DNA from: Clostridiales bacterium
Lineage (GTDB): Bacteria > Bacillota > Clostridia > Oscillospirales > Oscillospiraceae
Length of the DNA: 5,317 nt
NCBI GenBank assembly: GCA_012729875.1
Contig: JAAYCC010000040.1
Span: 1 to 5,317, forward strand
Reading direction: 5' to 3'
The notes under the pieces were generated by a model. It did no database searches and was not told the origin of the DNA. It saw only the letters and a program-made list of their open reading frames with translations. A program made the position numbers and the translations under genes. Of the stretch, positions 1 through 5,317 are shown in pieces (within the stretch, counting starts at the first letter, position 1; every line of letters begins with the position of its first letter).

Positions 1-7
1 ACATCGG

Positions 8-1111
8 CTATTGCTCGAAAAGCGGCAGCCGGACATGAAATGTAGTCCCTCTGCCCTCTGCGCTCTCTACGCCTATTGTGCCGCCGTTGAGCTCGACGAC
101 CCTTTTTGCAATGGGCAGTCCCAGCCCGTTCCCGGCTATAGAATGGGCGCTGTCGCCCTGATAAAACTTTTCAAAAATGTGCTTTACAGTTTGCTCATCC
201 ATACCAATGCCGTCATCTGAGACATATACCTCCACGGCGTCGCCGGTTTTGTGACAGCAAATTCTTATCGTTCCGCCTGCATGGGAGAATTTGATTGCAT
301 TTGAAATAAGGTTGCCCCAAACGTGATCCAGCATTTTTTTGTTACCGTAAAACATAGTCGGTTCCAAATTCAGAAAAGGCTCTATGCCTTTTTGCTCCCA
401 GTCTCTCTGTAAGTATAAAAAGCTCTCTCTGAGCTGTTCGTCAAGGAAGAACCATGTTTTCTCTCCCACCATCTCCTGCGTTTCCAGCTTTGTTAGCAGC
501 AGAACGCTTGAGGACATATTCGTGAGCTTCTCCGACTCAGCCGCGATGAGTGTCGCATATTCCCTGCGCTGATCCTCCGTCAAATCATCTCTTAAGAGCT
601 GCCCGGCAAAGCCGCGTATAGATACTATGGGCGTTTTGAACTCGTGCGAGAAGTTGTTTATAAAATCCTCGCGGAATATTTCAATGCCCGAAAGCTCGGA
701 CAGCATATTGTTGAAGGACTGAACAAGGGTTTTGATGTCCCCGCGGCAGCCCTTTGTCGGAACTCTGACGGAAAAGTCGCCCAGCGCTACCTTTCGCGTT
801 GCTGAAATAATGTTGTCCATAGGCCGCAATATCCAATGGCTTGCTACATAGGCTATAGCCGTCGCTACCAGCAGACAGGCCACAAGAGCCAAAACGCCGG
901 CGACGATCTCCGTCAGCTTTACCGTGTCGAAAACGCCGTTGATCTGCAAAACCAGCAGCATAATATAGGTGAAAAGTCCTGCCGCGAGCACAATTGACAC
1001 GACTCCAATTACGAGGAAGAAGCGCAGGGAGAGAAATCGCCCCACCTTCTTTATTTTGACCTTGTCAACAGGGAGCTCGTCTATTTTGAGCCTGTCCATT
1101 TCAACCTTCAT
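8..1111 (-). CDS. Sensor histidine kinase (HAMP-HisKA-HATPase_c), two-component system
   Basis: Membrane sensor kinase, 367 aa, complete. Domains seen: a charged cytoplasmic N-terminus (1-29), TM1 (about 30-55), a very short outer loop (about 56-68), TM2 (about 69-93), a HAMP linker (about 91-143), the HisKA dimerisation and phosphoacceptor helix with H156 in NFSHEFKTP, and an ATPase domain with N box (N267, N271), G1 box DDGIGM (299-304), F box FEKFYQGD (313-320) and G2 box GNGLGL (327-332). All catalytic motifs are intact, so it should autophosphorylate and transfer to the partner regulator, whose gene it overlaps by 11 nt. The loop is too short for a folded sensor domain, so the signal is probably sensed in or near the membrane, or comes from a partner protein. 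The start at 1111 has AAGGTGG 9 nt upstream; an in-frame ATG four codons later (1099) also has a GAAGG 5 nt upstream and cannot be excluded. The ligand is unknown. Confidence 0.95.
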   Translation of the reverse strand: MKVEMDRLKIDELPVDKVKIKKVGRFLSLRFFLVIGVVSIVLAAGLFTYIMLLVLQINGVFDTVKLTEIVAGVLALVACLLVATAIAYVASHWILRPMDNIISATRKVALGDFSVRVPTKGCRGDIKTLVQSFNNMLSELSGIEIFREDFINNFSHEFKTPIVSIRGFAGQLLRDDLTEDQRREYATLIAAESEKLTNMSSSVLLLTKLETQEMVGEKTWFFLDEQLRESFLYLQRDWEQKGIEPFLNLEPTMFYGNKKMLDHVWGNLISNAIKFSHAGGTIRICCHKTGDAVEVYVSDDGIGMDEQTVKHIFEKFYQGDSAHSIAGNGLGLPIAKRVVELNGGTIGVESAEGRGTTFHVRLPLFEQ

Positions 1112-1781
1112 TTTTTATTACCACCTTATAGCCCAGCCCCCGTATTGTTACGATTTCAAAATCCGGATTGTCCCGAAAGCGGTTTCGAAGGCGATTTATA
1201 TGTACGTCCACGCTGTGCTCGTCAGTACTCGTTTCAAGCCCCCATACCTCGTCCATAATCTGAAGCCTTGTGAAAATCTTGTTTGGGTAGGCAAGCAGCT
1301 TGTATATAATCAGAAATTCCTTCAGCGGAAGGGTCTCGGTTCTGCCGTCACGCTTTACGGATAGCTCCTCATAGTTAAATGTGGTATCGCCAATGGTGAG
1401 TTTGTGCTCGTTTGCGATACGTGAGCGCCGTAGCAGCGCGTTTATGCGCAGGACCAGCTCGTCATTGTTTACCGGTTTAACCATATAATCGTCCGTGCCG
1501 ACAAGGAACCCTTTTTTCTTATCCTCTATGCCCTCCCGGGCCGTTACCATCAGGATAGGCAAATTGCAGTCGCCTTCCCTCAGCGTTCTGGTGAACTCAA
1601 AGCCGTCCATCTTCGGCATCATTACGTCCAGAACAACAAGGTCTATGTGCTTTTGATCCATTATTTCAAGTGCGGACGCCCCGTTTTCCGCAAGGATGGG
1701 CTGGTAGCCGTTTTGCAGGAGCACCGCCTCCATGAGCTTGCGAGTGCCCGCGTCGTCCTCTACTACAAGAATATTAAACAT
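1101..1781 (-). CDS. OmpR/PhoB-family response regulator (receiver + winged helix)
   Basis: DNA-binding response regulator, 226 aa, a normal full length for the family. The receiver domain (1-120) carries the acidic pair E8/D9/D10, phosphoacceptor D52 in VVLDVMMPKMDG, T80 in the MVTAR switch strand and K102 in VKP. The C-terminal winged-helix domain (about 125-222) has the trans-activation loop region around KEFLIIYKLLAYPNKIFTR, the recognition helix around VDVHINRLRNRFR, and the closing wing IVTIRGLGYKVV. It is the first gene of the divergent two-component operon, with AGGAGG 9 nt before the ATG. It is expected to be phosphorylated by the adjacent kinase and to bind tandem direct repeats as a head-to-tail dimer; a perfect 11-bp tandem repeat lies about 90 bp upstream of its start. 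That this protein binds that repeat is inference. Which member of the OmpR family it is cannot be told from the sequence alone. Confidence 0.96.
   Translation of the reverse strand: MFNILVVEDDAGTRKLMEAVLLQNGYQPILAENGASALEIMDQKHIDLVVLDVMMPKMDGFEFTRTLREGDCNLPILMVTAREGIEDKKKGFLVGTDDYMVKPVNNDELVLRINALLRRSRIANEHKLTIGDTTFNYEELSVKRDGRTETLPLKEFLIIYKLLAYPNKIFTRLQIMDEVWGLETSTDEHSVDVHINRLRNRFRDNPDFEIVTIRGLGYKVVIKNEG
1121..1127 (-). promoter_or_regulatory. Ribosome binding site of the histidine kinase
   Basis: The minus strand reads AAGGTGG here, 9 nt before the ATG at 1111 and inside the last codons of the regulator gene. This supports the upstream of two possible kinase starts and suggests translational coupling through the 11-nt gene overlap. 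Confidence 0.65.
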
Positions 1782-1790
1782 TTTCTATTG

Positions 1791-1796
1791 CCTCCT
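1791..1796 (-). promoter_or_regulatory. Ribosome binding site of the response regulator
   Basis: The minus strand reads a perfect AGGAGG, 9 nt upstream of the ATG at 1781. It fixes that start and implies strong translation of the regulator. Confidence 0.85.
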
Positions 1797-1825
1797 AGCT
1801 TCAATAGATGTGTTGTTTTTTGGTT

Positions 1826-1834
1826 ATTATAGCA
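1826..1834 (-). promoter_or_regulatory. Extended -10 promoter element for the two-component operon
   Basis: On the minus strand this reads TGCTATAAT: a consensus TATAAT preceded by the TGn extension. The expected -35 position (about 1849-1854) reads ACGCTT and is poor, which fits an extended -10 promoter or one helped by an activator. The predicted start of transcription is near 1819, leaving a leader of roughly 38 nt before the regulator ATG. Confidence 0.65.
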
Positions 1835-1868
1835 CAATTTGAAGGAAAAAGCGTGCAAATGAGCAAAA

Positions 1869-1890
1869 AGTTTATCTTGAGTTTATCTTG
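1869..1890. promoter_or_regulatory. Perfect 11-bp tandem direct repeat, candidate response-regulator operator
   Basis: AGTTTATCTTG occurs twice back to back (1869-1879 and 1880-1890) with no mismatch. Eleven bp is one helical turn, so both copies face the same side of the DNA, which is the known arrangement of PhoB/OmpR-type binding boxes. It lies 37 nt from the -10 of the regulator operon and 33 nt from the -10 of the radical SAM operon, so it would occupy roughly -45 to -70 relative to both predicted starts. This is a suitable place for activation of either or both promoters. The repeat is directly seen; its binding by the neighbouring regulator is inferred. Confidence 0.7.
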
Positions 1891-1923
1891 GCGCGAGAAT
1901 GAGTTGATATTAATGCTGTATTA

Positions 1924-1929
1924 TATAAT
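1924..1929 (+). promoter_or_regulatory. -10 element of the radical SAM-metK-VTT operon promoter
   Basis: A consensus TATAAT. At the 17-nt spacing the -35 position (1901-1906) reads GAGTTG, a poor match; the better TTGATA (1904-1909) leaves only a 14-nt spacer. There is no TGn extension. A strong -10 without a usable -35 suggests dependence on an activator, consistent with the tandem repeat just upstream. Predicted transcription start is about 1936, giving an 85-nt leader. Confidence 0.6.
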
Positions 1930-1943
1930 AGAAGATAAGTAAG

Positions 1944-1960
1944 GATTTGCAGAGCAAATC
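1944..1960 (+). other. Perfect hairpin in the leader of the radical SAM operon
   Basis: GATTTGC (1944-1950) and GCAAATC (1954-1960) form a 7-bp perfect inverted repeat around the 3-nt loop AGA, a few nucleotides after the predicted transcription start. No T-run follows, so it is not an intrinsic terminator. It may stabilise the 5' end of the mRNA or be part of a larger leader fold. No known riboswitch class was recognised. Confidence 0.4.
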
Positions 1961-2006
1961 GGAAACCTTAAGGACGAGCGCTGCTTATGCGCGTTCATGG
2001 ACTGTG

Positions 2007-2013
2007 AAGGGAG
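2007..2013 (+). promoter_or_regulatory. Ribosome binding site that sets the radical SAM start
   Basis: AAGGGAG lies 7 nt before the ATG at 2021. The longer in-frame reading from ATG 1997 has no Shine-Dalgarno in front of it, and its extra eight codons cover this site, so 2021 is preferred. Confidence 0.75.
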
Positions 2014-2020
2014 ACCAGAT

Positions 2021-3424
2021 ATGGCAAAGATGAATAAAAGCTTGAAGGAAAAGGTGCAGACCGTGGGGCTCAGACGGGTGATAGGCTATATGGACAAAAA
2101 CCCCGACGAGAACATACCCAAAATAATCCGCTGGCTCGAAAAGTCCGGCAGGGTTCAGGAACAGACCGCCGCTGTCAAGTCCTCAATTTCCGATAAGGAC
2201 GGCATATGGTACAGATATGTCAAGAGCCTTTGGACGGATATAGACGATGACGTCAGGAAGACCATGTTTGAAAACTTTATCGTCAATGCAACCATGATTG
2301 CCGGCGATCGTAGGAGAAAGGTTATAGCAAAGAACGGCTGTAATGCCCCTTGGGCAATTCTCATGGATCCCACATCGGCCTGCAACCTCAAATGTATAGG
2401 CTGCTGGGCTGCGGAATACGGCAACAAGCTGAACATGAGTCTCGAGGAGCTTGACAGTATTATAAAGCAGGGCAAGGCGCTGGGTACGTTTATGTACATC
2501 TACTCCGGCGGTGAGCCTCTGGTGCGCAAAAAGGATATCATCCGTCTCTGCGAGCTTCATCCTGACTGCGAATTTCTTGCGTTTACCAACGGAACGCTTA
2601 TCGACGAAGCCTTTGCCGACGATATGCTCCGGGTAAAAAACTTTATCCCTGCCATAAGCATTGAGGGCTTTGAGGAGGCCACCGATGCAAGACGAGGCAA
2701 GGGGACCTACAGGGCTGTTATAAACGCAATGGAGATATTAAAGCGCAAGAAGCTGCCTTTTGGAATATCCTGCTGCTATACCAGAGCAAACACAGAGGTT
2801 ATCGGCAGCGAGGAGTTTTTTGACAGCATGATAGATATGGGTGCGAAATTCGCATGGCTGTTTACATATATCCCCGTTGGAAGCGACGCTGTTCCCGAGC
2901 TTATTGCCACGGCCGAGCAGAGAGAATATATGTACCACACAGTCCGCAGCTTCAGAAAGACAAAGCCAATTTTCACGATGGACTTCTGGAACGACGGCGA
3001 GTATGTGGACGGCTGCATTGCCGGTGCAAAGGATTATCTGCACATCAATGCCAACGGCGATATCGAGCCCTGCGCGTTCATACACTATTCCGATTCCAAC
3101 ATCAGAGAAAAGACCTTGCTGGAGGCATACAAGTCCCCGCTGTTTATGGCCTACCACGACAATCAGCCCTTCAACGACAATATGCTCCGGCCCTGCCCCC
3201 TGCTTGATAACCCCGAAAAGCTGCGTATGATGGTTCAACAGACCGGCGCCAAGTCCACAGACGTCGCCTCTCCCGAGGATGTAAACAGTCTCACTGCAAA
3301 AACCGAGGAGACGGCGAGAAATTGGGCTCCGGTAGCCGAGAATCTCTGGACCTGCTCAGGCGCCTGTGAGAGATGCGCTGCCTCCGCAGAGCAGAAGGAA
3401 CACGCAAAGACTGCGTCAAAATAA
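2021..3424 (+). CDS. Radical SAM protein with SPASM-like C-terminal region, substrate unknown
   Basis: An iron-sulfur enzyme, 467 aa from the preferred start (475 aa from ATG 1997). Residues use the 467-aa numbering. Residues 1-110 form a helical N-terminal extension. The radical SAM core follows: CNLKCIGC supplies the CX3CX2C cysteines C121, C125 and C128 that hold the catalytic 4Fe-4S cluster, and YSGGEP (161-166) is the SAM-binding GGE motif. Beyond the barrel, CIAG (C332), NANGDIEPC (C351) and RPCP (C392) resemble a SPASM/auxiliary-cluster region, and a second CX3CX2C triplet (C445, C449, C452) lies close to the C-terminus. The enzyme should cleave SAM to a 5'-deoxyadenosyl radical in the cytoplasm. 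I recognise the protein as a type common in anaerobic Clostridia, but know of no assigned substrate. It is first in a probable operon with the SAM synthase gene 27 nt downstream. No small precursor peptide gene is visible next to it, so peptide maturation is not supported here. Confidence 0.93.
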   Translation: MAKMNKSLKEKVQTVGLRRVIGYMDKNPDENIPKIIRWLEKSGRVQEQTAAVKSSISDKDGIWYRYVKSLWTDIDDDVRKTMFENFIVNATMIAGDRRRKVIAKNGCNAPWAILMDPTSACNLKCIGCWAAEYGNKLNMSLEELDSIIKQGKALGTFMYIYSGGEPLVRKKDIIRLCELHPDCEFLAFTNGTLIDEAFADDMLRVKNFIPAISIEGFEEATDARRGKGTYRAVINAMEILKRKKLPFGISCCYTRANTEVIGSEEFFDSMIDMGAKFAWLFTYIPVGSDAVPELIATAEQREYMYHTVRSFRKTKPIFTMDFWNDGEYVDGCIAGAKDYLHINANGDIEPCAFIHYSDSNIREKTLLEAYKSPLFMAYHDNQPFNDNMLRPCPLLDNPEKLRMMVQQTGAKSTDVASPEDVNSLTAKTEETARNWAPVAENLWTCSGACERCAASAEQKEHAKTASK

Positions 3425-3438
3425 GGGAGTGTAATCAC

Positions 3439-3445
3439 AAGGGGG
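3439..3445 (+). promoter_or_regulatory. Ribosome binding site of metK
   Basis: AAGGGGG sits 6 nt before the ATG at 3452, within the 27-nt gap after the radical SAM stop. It supports the chosen metK start. Confidence 0.75.
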
Positions 3446-3451
3446 TAAAAG

Positions 3452-4618
3452 ATGCCAAGAACATACTTCACTTCAGAGTCGGTCTGCCAGGGGCATCCCG
3501 ACAAGCTGTGCGACCACATCTCAGACGCTATACTTGATGCCCTGCTGACTTCTGACCCGATGTCGCGATGCGCCTGTGAGGTGACTGCGGAGCCGGGCGC
3601 AATACACATCATGGGGGAGATCAGCTCAAGAGCTGATGCTGACTATGAGAAAATTGCGCGGCAGGTCATTCGCAGTACAGGCTACACAGAGCCGGAATAC
3701 GGCTTTGATGCGGATAGCTGTAAAATCACCTGCTCCATACACGAGCAGTCCCCCGACATTGCCATGGGTGTCAATGGAGAGGATACCGGCGCGGGGGACC
3801 AGGGCATGATGTTCGGATATGCCTGCAATGAGACGCGAGAGCTTATGCCGCTGCCTATTGTTCTGGCCCACGCACTGACCCAGCGCCTCACCGACGTCCG
3901 CCGGGAGGGAATATTAGCATACCTTCGCCCCGACGGCAAGGCGCAGGTGACCGTTGAGTATTGCGGCGGAGCACCTGTGCGAGTTGACACCGTGGTCGTG
4001 TCTGCCCAGCACGATGAGGACGTTGATGCGGGCGCCCTGCGCTCTGATATAATCGAGCTTGTGGTAAAGGATGTGATTCCCGAGGGCCTGCTTGACAGGG
4101 ATACAAAAATCTATATAAACCCTACAGGGCGCTTTGTTTTGGGCGGTCCCGCCGCAGACACAGGGCTTACGGGGCGCAAAATCATAGTTGACACCTACGG
4201 CGGCTATGCCCGCCACGGCGGGGGCGCGTTTTCGGGCAAGGACCCCACGAAGGTCGACCGCAGCGCCGCATATATGGCGAGACTCATTGCAAAAACCATC
4301 GTTGCCTCCGGCGCTGCCTCGCGCTGTGAGATACAGCTGAGCTACTCAATAGGCGTTTCGAAGCCGGTTTCGGTTTTGGTGGATAGCTTTGGTACGGGCA
4401 AAATCCCCGATGAGGCGCTCTGCGAGTTTGTAAATGAAAACTTTGACCTCCGCCCTGCGGCAATTATCGAGTATTTAAAGCTCCGCCGTCCGATTTATGA
4501 AAAGACCTCCCTTAACGGACATTTCGGCAAAAGCGACTTTACGTGGGAAGTCTCCGACAGGGCGCTTGTTGAAGCTCTCCGCCGGGAGACAAGCTGCGTC
4601 TCCTGCCACGCCGGTTAG
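3452..4618 (+). CDS. metK: S-adenosylmethionine synthase (methionine adenosyltransferase)
   Basis: Makes S-adenosylmethionine from methionine and ATP in the cytoplasm, releasing phosphate and pyrophosphate; 388 aa, close to the usual family length. Landmarks seen in order: GHPDK (14-18, H15 and D17 at the active site), E43, HEQSPDI (97-103), GAGDQG (113-118), PDGKAQVT (160-167, D161 and K163), D236 then TGRK (R242, K243), and DTYGGYARHGGGAFSGKDPTKVD (starting at 247, K263 and K267). All catalytic residues known for the family appear present, so it should be active. Two oddities: the gating loop between GV (106-107) and GAGDQG is only five residues, and the C-terminus ends in an extra cysteine-bearing tail, SCVSCHAG. 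It follows the radical SAM gene by 27 nt with no riboswitch or terminator between them, so it probably supplies co-substrate to that enzyme. Whether it is the only metK of the genome cannot be seen here. Confidence 0.97.
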   Translation: MPRTYFTSESVCQGHPDKLCDHISDAILDALLTSDPMSRCACEVTAEPGAIHIMGEISSRADADYEKIARQVIRSTGYTEPEYGFDADSCKITCSIHEQSPDIAMGVNGEDTGAGDQGMMFGYACNETRELMPLPIVLAHALTQRLTDVRREGILAYLRPDGKAQVTVEYCGGAPVRVDTVVVSAQHDEDVDAGALRSDIIELVVKDVIPEGLLDRDTKIYINPTGRFVLGGPAADTGLTGRKIIVDTYGGYARHGGGAFSGKDPTKVDRSAAYMARLIAKTIVASGAASRCEIQLSYSIGVSKPVSVLVDSFGTGKIPDEALCEFVNENFDLRPAAIIEYLKLRRPIYEKTSLNGHFGKSDFTWEVSDRALVEALRRETSCVSCHAG

Positions 4619-4630
4619 AGTTCGGCCAAA

Positions 4631-5305
4631 ATGCGGATGGGCAAGGAAAAGCAAAAAAATAAGCTAAGGATAGTCAGGGGACTCCAGTTTGCGATAATGC
4701 TCGCGCTCATATTGACCGCAGTTTATTACAGAGAGCAGATTACCGTTGACGCCGTTCTGCACTATGTTCCGGAGAGCTATGTCTGTGCGTTTTTTGTGTT
4801 CATGCTTTTATATCTGCTTAAATCGGCCACGGTGGTCGTACCCCTTGTAGTTCTCTATGTGGCCTCGGGGATTGTGTTTGACGGCTGGGCGGCCGTTCTG
4901 GTGAACATATGCGGCGTTGCAGTTTGTACGAGCTTGCCCTATTTTGCGGGCCGGCTTACCGGCACAGAGCTGCACGCCGCGGCCAAGGCGAAAATCCCCG
5001 AAGCTGTCTCGCGCTTTCTGGAGGAACGCAGTCTGTCGGATTTTCGCAAGAGTCTGCTGATTCGTGTAATCGGGATAGTCCCATGTGATATAATAAGCTA
5101 TTATTTCGGGTCATCCAAAACTGCTTTCAGACCTTACTTTTTTGGAAGCGTAATTGGTTTTTTACCCGATCTTATCCCCCAGACTCTGATGGGGGTGGGG
5201 GTCGCAGACCCACGGTCGCCGCTGTTTTTAACCTCTGCCGCAATAAGTCTGCTGATTAAAATAACAACGTTTATCCTCTCACGAATCCTTGCTAAAGAGC
5301 GGTAA
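4631..5305 (+). CDS. VTT-domain (TVP38/TMEM64, DedA-like) integral membrane protein
   Basis: A hydrophobic membrane protein, 224 aa, a normal length for the bacterial TVP38/TMEM64 group. A basic N-terminus (MRMGKEKQKNKLR) is followed by TM1 (about 17-34), then hydrophobic stretches at about 48-65, 67-84, 86-107, 141-159, 170-190 and 197-217. The VTT signature is visible as the PLVVLYVASGIVFDGWAAV region (71-89) and LLIRVIGIVPCDIISYYFGSS (142-162), with R145, P151 and D153, then the FRPYFFGSVIGFLPD segment (166-180), matching the family's two half-inserted loops. Relatives are linked to lipid or lipid-carrier movement across membranes; the substrate here is unknown. It starts 12 nt after the metK stop with no convincing Shine-Dalgarno, suggesting translation coupled to metK; ATG 4637, two codons later, is an alternative start. 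It appears to be the third gene of the operon; the window ends 12 nt after its stop, so later genes may follow. Confidence 0.88.
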   Translation: MRMGKEKQKNKLRIVRGLQFAIMLALILTAVYYREQITVDAVLHYVPESYVCAFFVFMLLYLLKSATVVVPLVVLYVASGIVFDGWAAVLVNICGVAVCTSLPYFAGRLTGTELHAAAKAKIPEAVSRFLEERSLSDFRKSLLIRVIGIVPCDIISYYFGSSKTAFRPYFFGSVIGFLPDLIPQTLMGVGVADPRSPLFLTSAAISLLIKITTFILSRILAKER

Positions 5306-5317
5306 CCGAGGCAAAGT

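Noticed and set aside
969..1364. A 131-codon plus-strand open frame opposite the kinase-regulator junction.
   Set aside because: It overlaps two well-supported genes, and its composition looks like reverse reading of them rather than a protein.
1944..1960. Intrinsic terminator in the leader.
   Set aside because: The hairpin is AT-rich and short and is not followed by a T-run.
1944..2020. A riboswitch in the leader: words such as GCAAA, GGAAACC and GGACG recall the c-di-GMP-I (GEMM) class, and a SAM class would fit the genes.
   Set aside because: The paired stems required for GEMM do not form around these words, and no SAM-I, SAM-II or SAM/SAH consensus core could be laid out. The resemblance is superficial.
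1997..2020. Upstream ATG as the radical SAM start, adding eight residues.
   Set aside because: It has no Shine-Dalgarno, and the clear AAGGGAG at 2007-2013 is correctly placed for ATG 2021.
2183..3238. Several open frames of 80-166 codons on both strands inside the radical SAM gene.
   Set aside because: They lie wholly or mostly within a strongly supported coding region, have no ribosome binding sites of note and show no recognisable domains.
3626..4216. Antisense open frames of 72-102 codons inside metK.
   Set aside because: They overlap conserved MetK motifs on the other strand and resemble no family; they are shadows of metK codon use.
4595..4609. CVSCH at the MetK C-terminus as a cytochrome c heme-binding site.
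   Set aside because: MetK is cytoplasmic with no signal peptide, and the motif lies in a short tail, so covalent heme attachment is not credible.

Overview
The window looks like a chromosomal segment from a low-to-mid GC Bacillota, most likely a clostridial or Oscillospirales-type anaerobe. The pointers are the strong AGGAGG-type ribosome binding sites, a MetK of the Bacillus/Clostridium kind, a two-component pair of a type common in Clostridia, and an oxygen-sensitive radical SAM enzyme of a type I associate with strict anaerobes. This placement comes from remembered family resemblance, not from a search.

Layout. On the minus strand (1781 down to 8) lies a two-component operon: an OmpR/PhoB-type response regulator, then an overlapping HAMP-containing sensor histidine kinase with almost no extracytoplasmic domain. 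On the plus strand (2021 to 5305) a tightly packed gene set reads the other way: a radical SAM protein of unknown substrate, S-adenosylmethionine synthase (metK), and a VTT-domain (DedA/TVP38/TMEM64-like) membrane protein. Gaps of 27 and 12 nt and the absence of any visible terminator suggest one transcript. All five genes are complete.

The 239-bp divergent region (1782-2020) is the regulatory core. It has a perfect extended -10 facing the kinase/regulator genes, a perfect TATAAT with no good -35 facing the radical SAM operon, and between them a perfect tandem repeat of an 11-bp unit (1869-1890). An 11-bp tandem repeat is the geometry used by PhoB/OmpR-family regulators. It sits at nearly equal distances (37 and 33 nt) from the two -10 boxes, so the regulator encoded here is the best candidate to bind it and to control both its own operon and the radical SAM operon.

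Working together (inference): a membrane-located cue is read by the kinase, and the regulator switches on an operon that makes a radical SAM enzyme, the enzyme that supplies its SAM, and a membrane protein of a lipid-transport-related family. This could be an envelope or lipid modification module, but no substrate can be read from the sequence. I see no mobile elements, CRISPR arrays, tRNA or rRNA genes.
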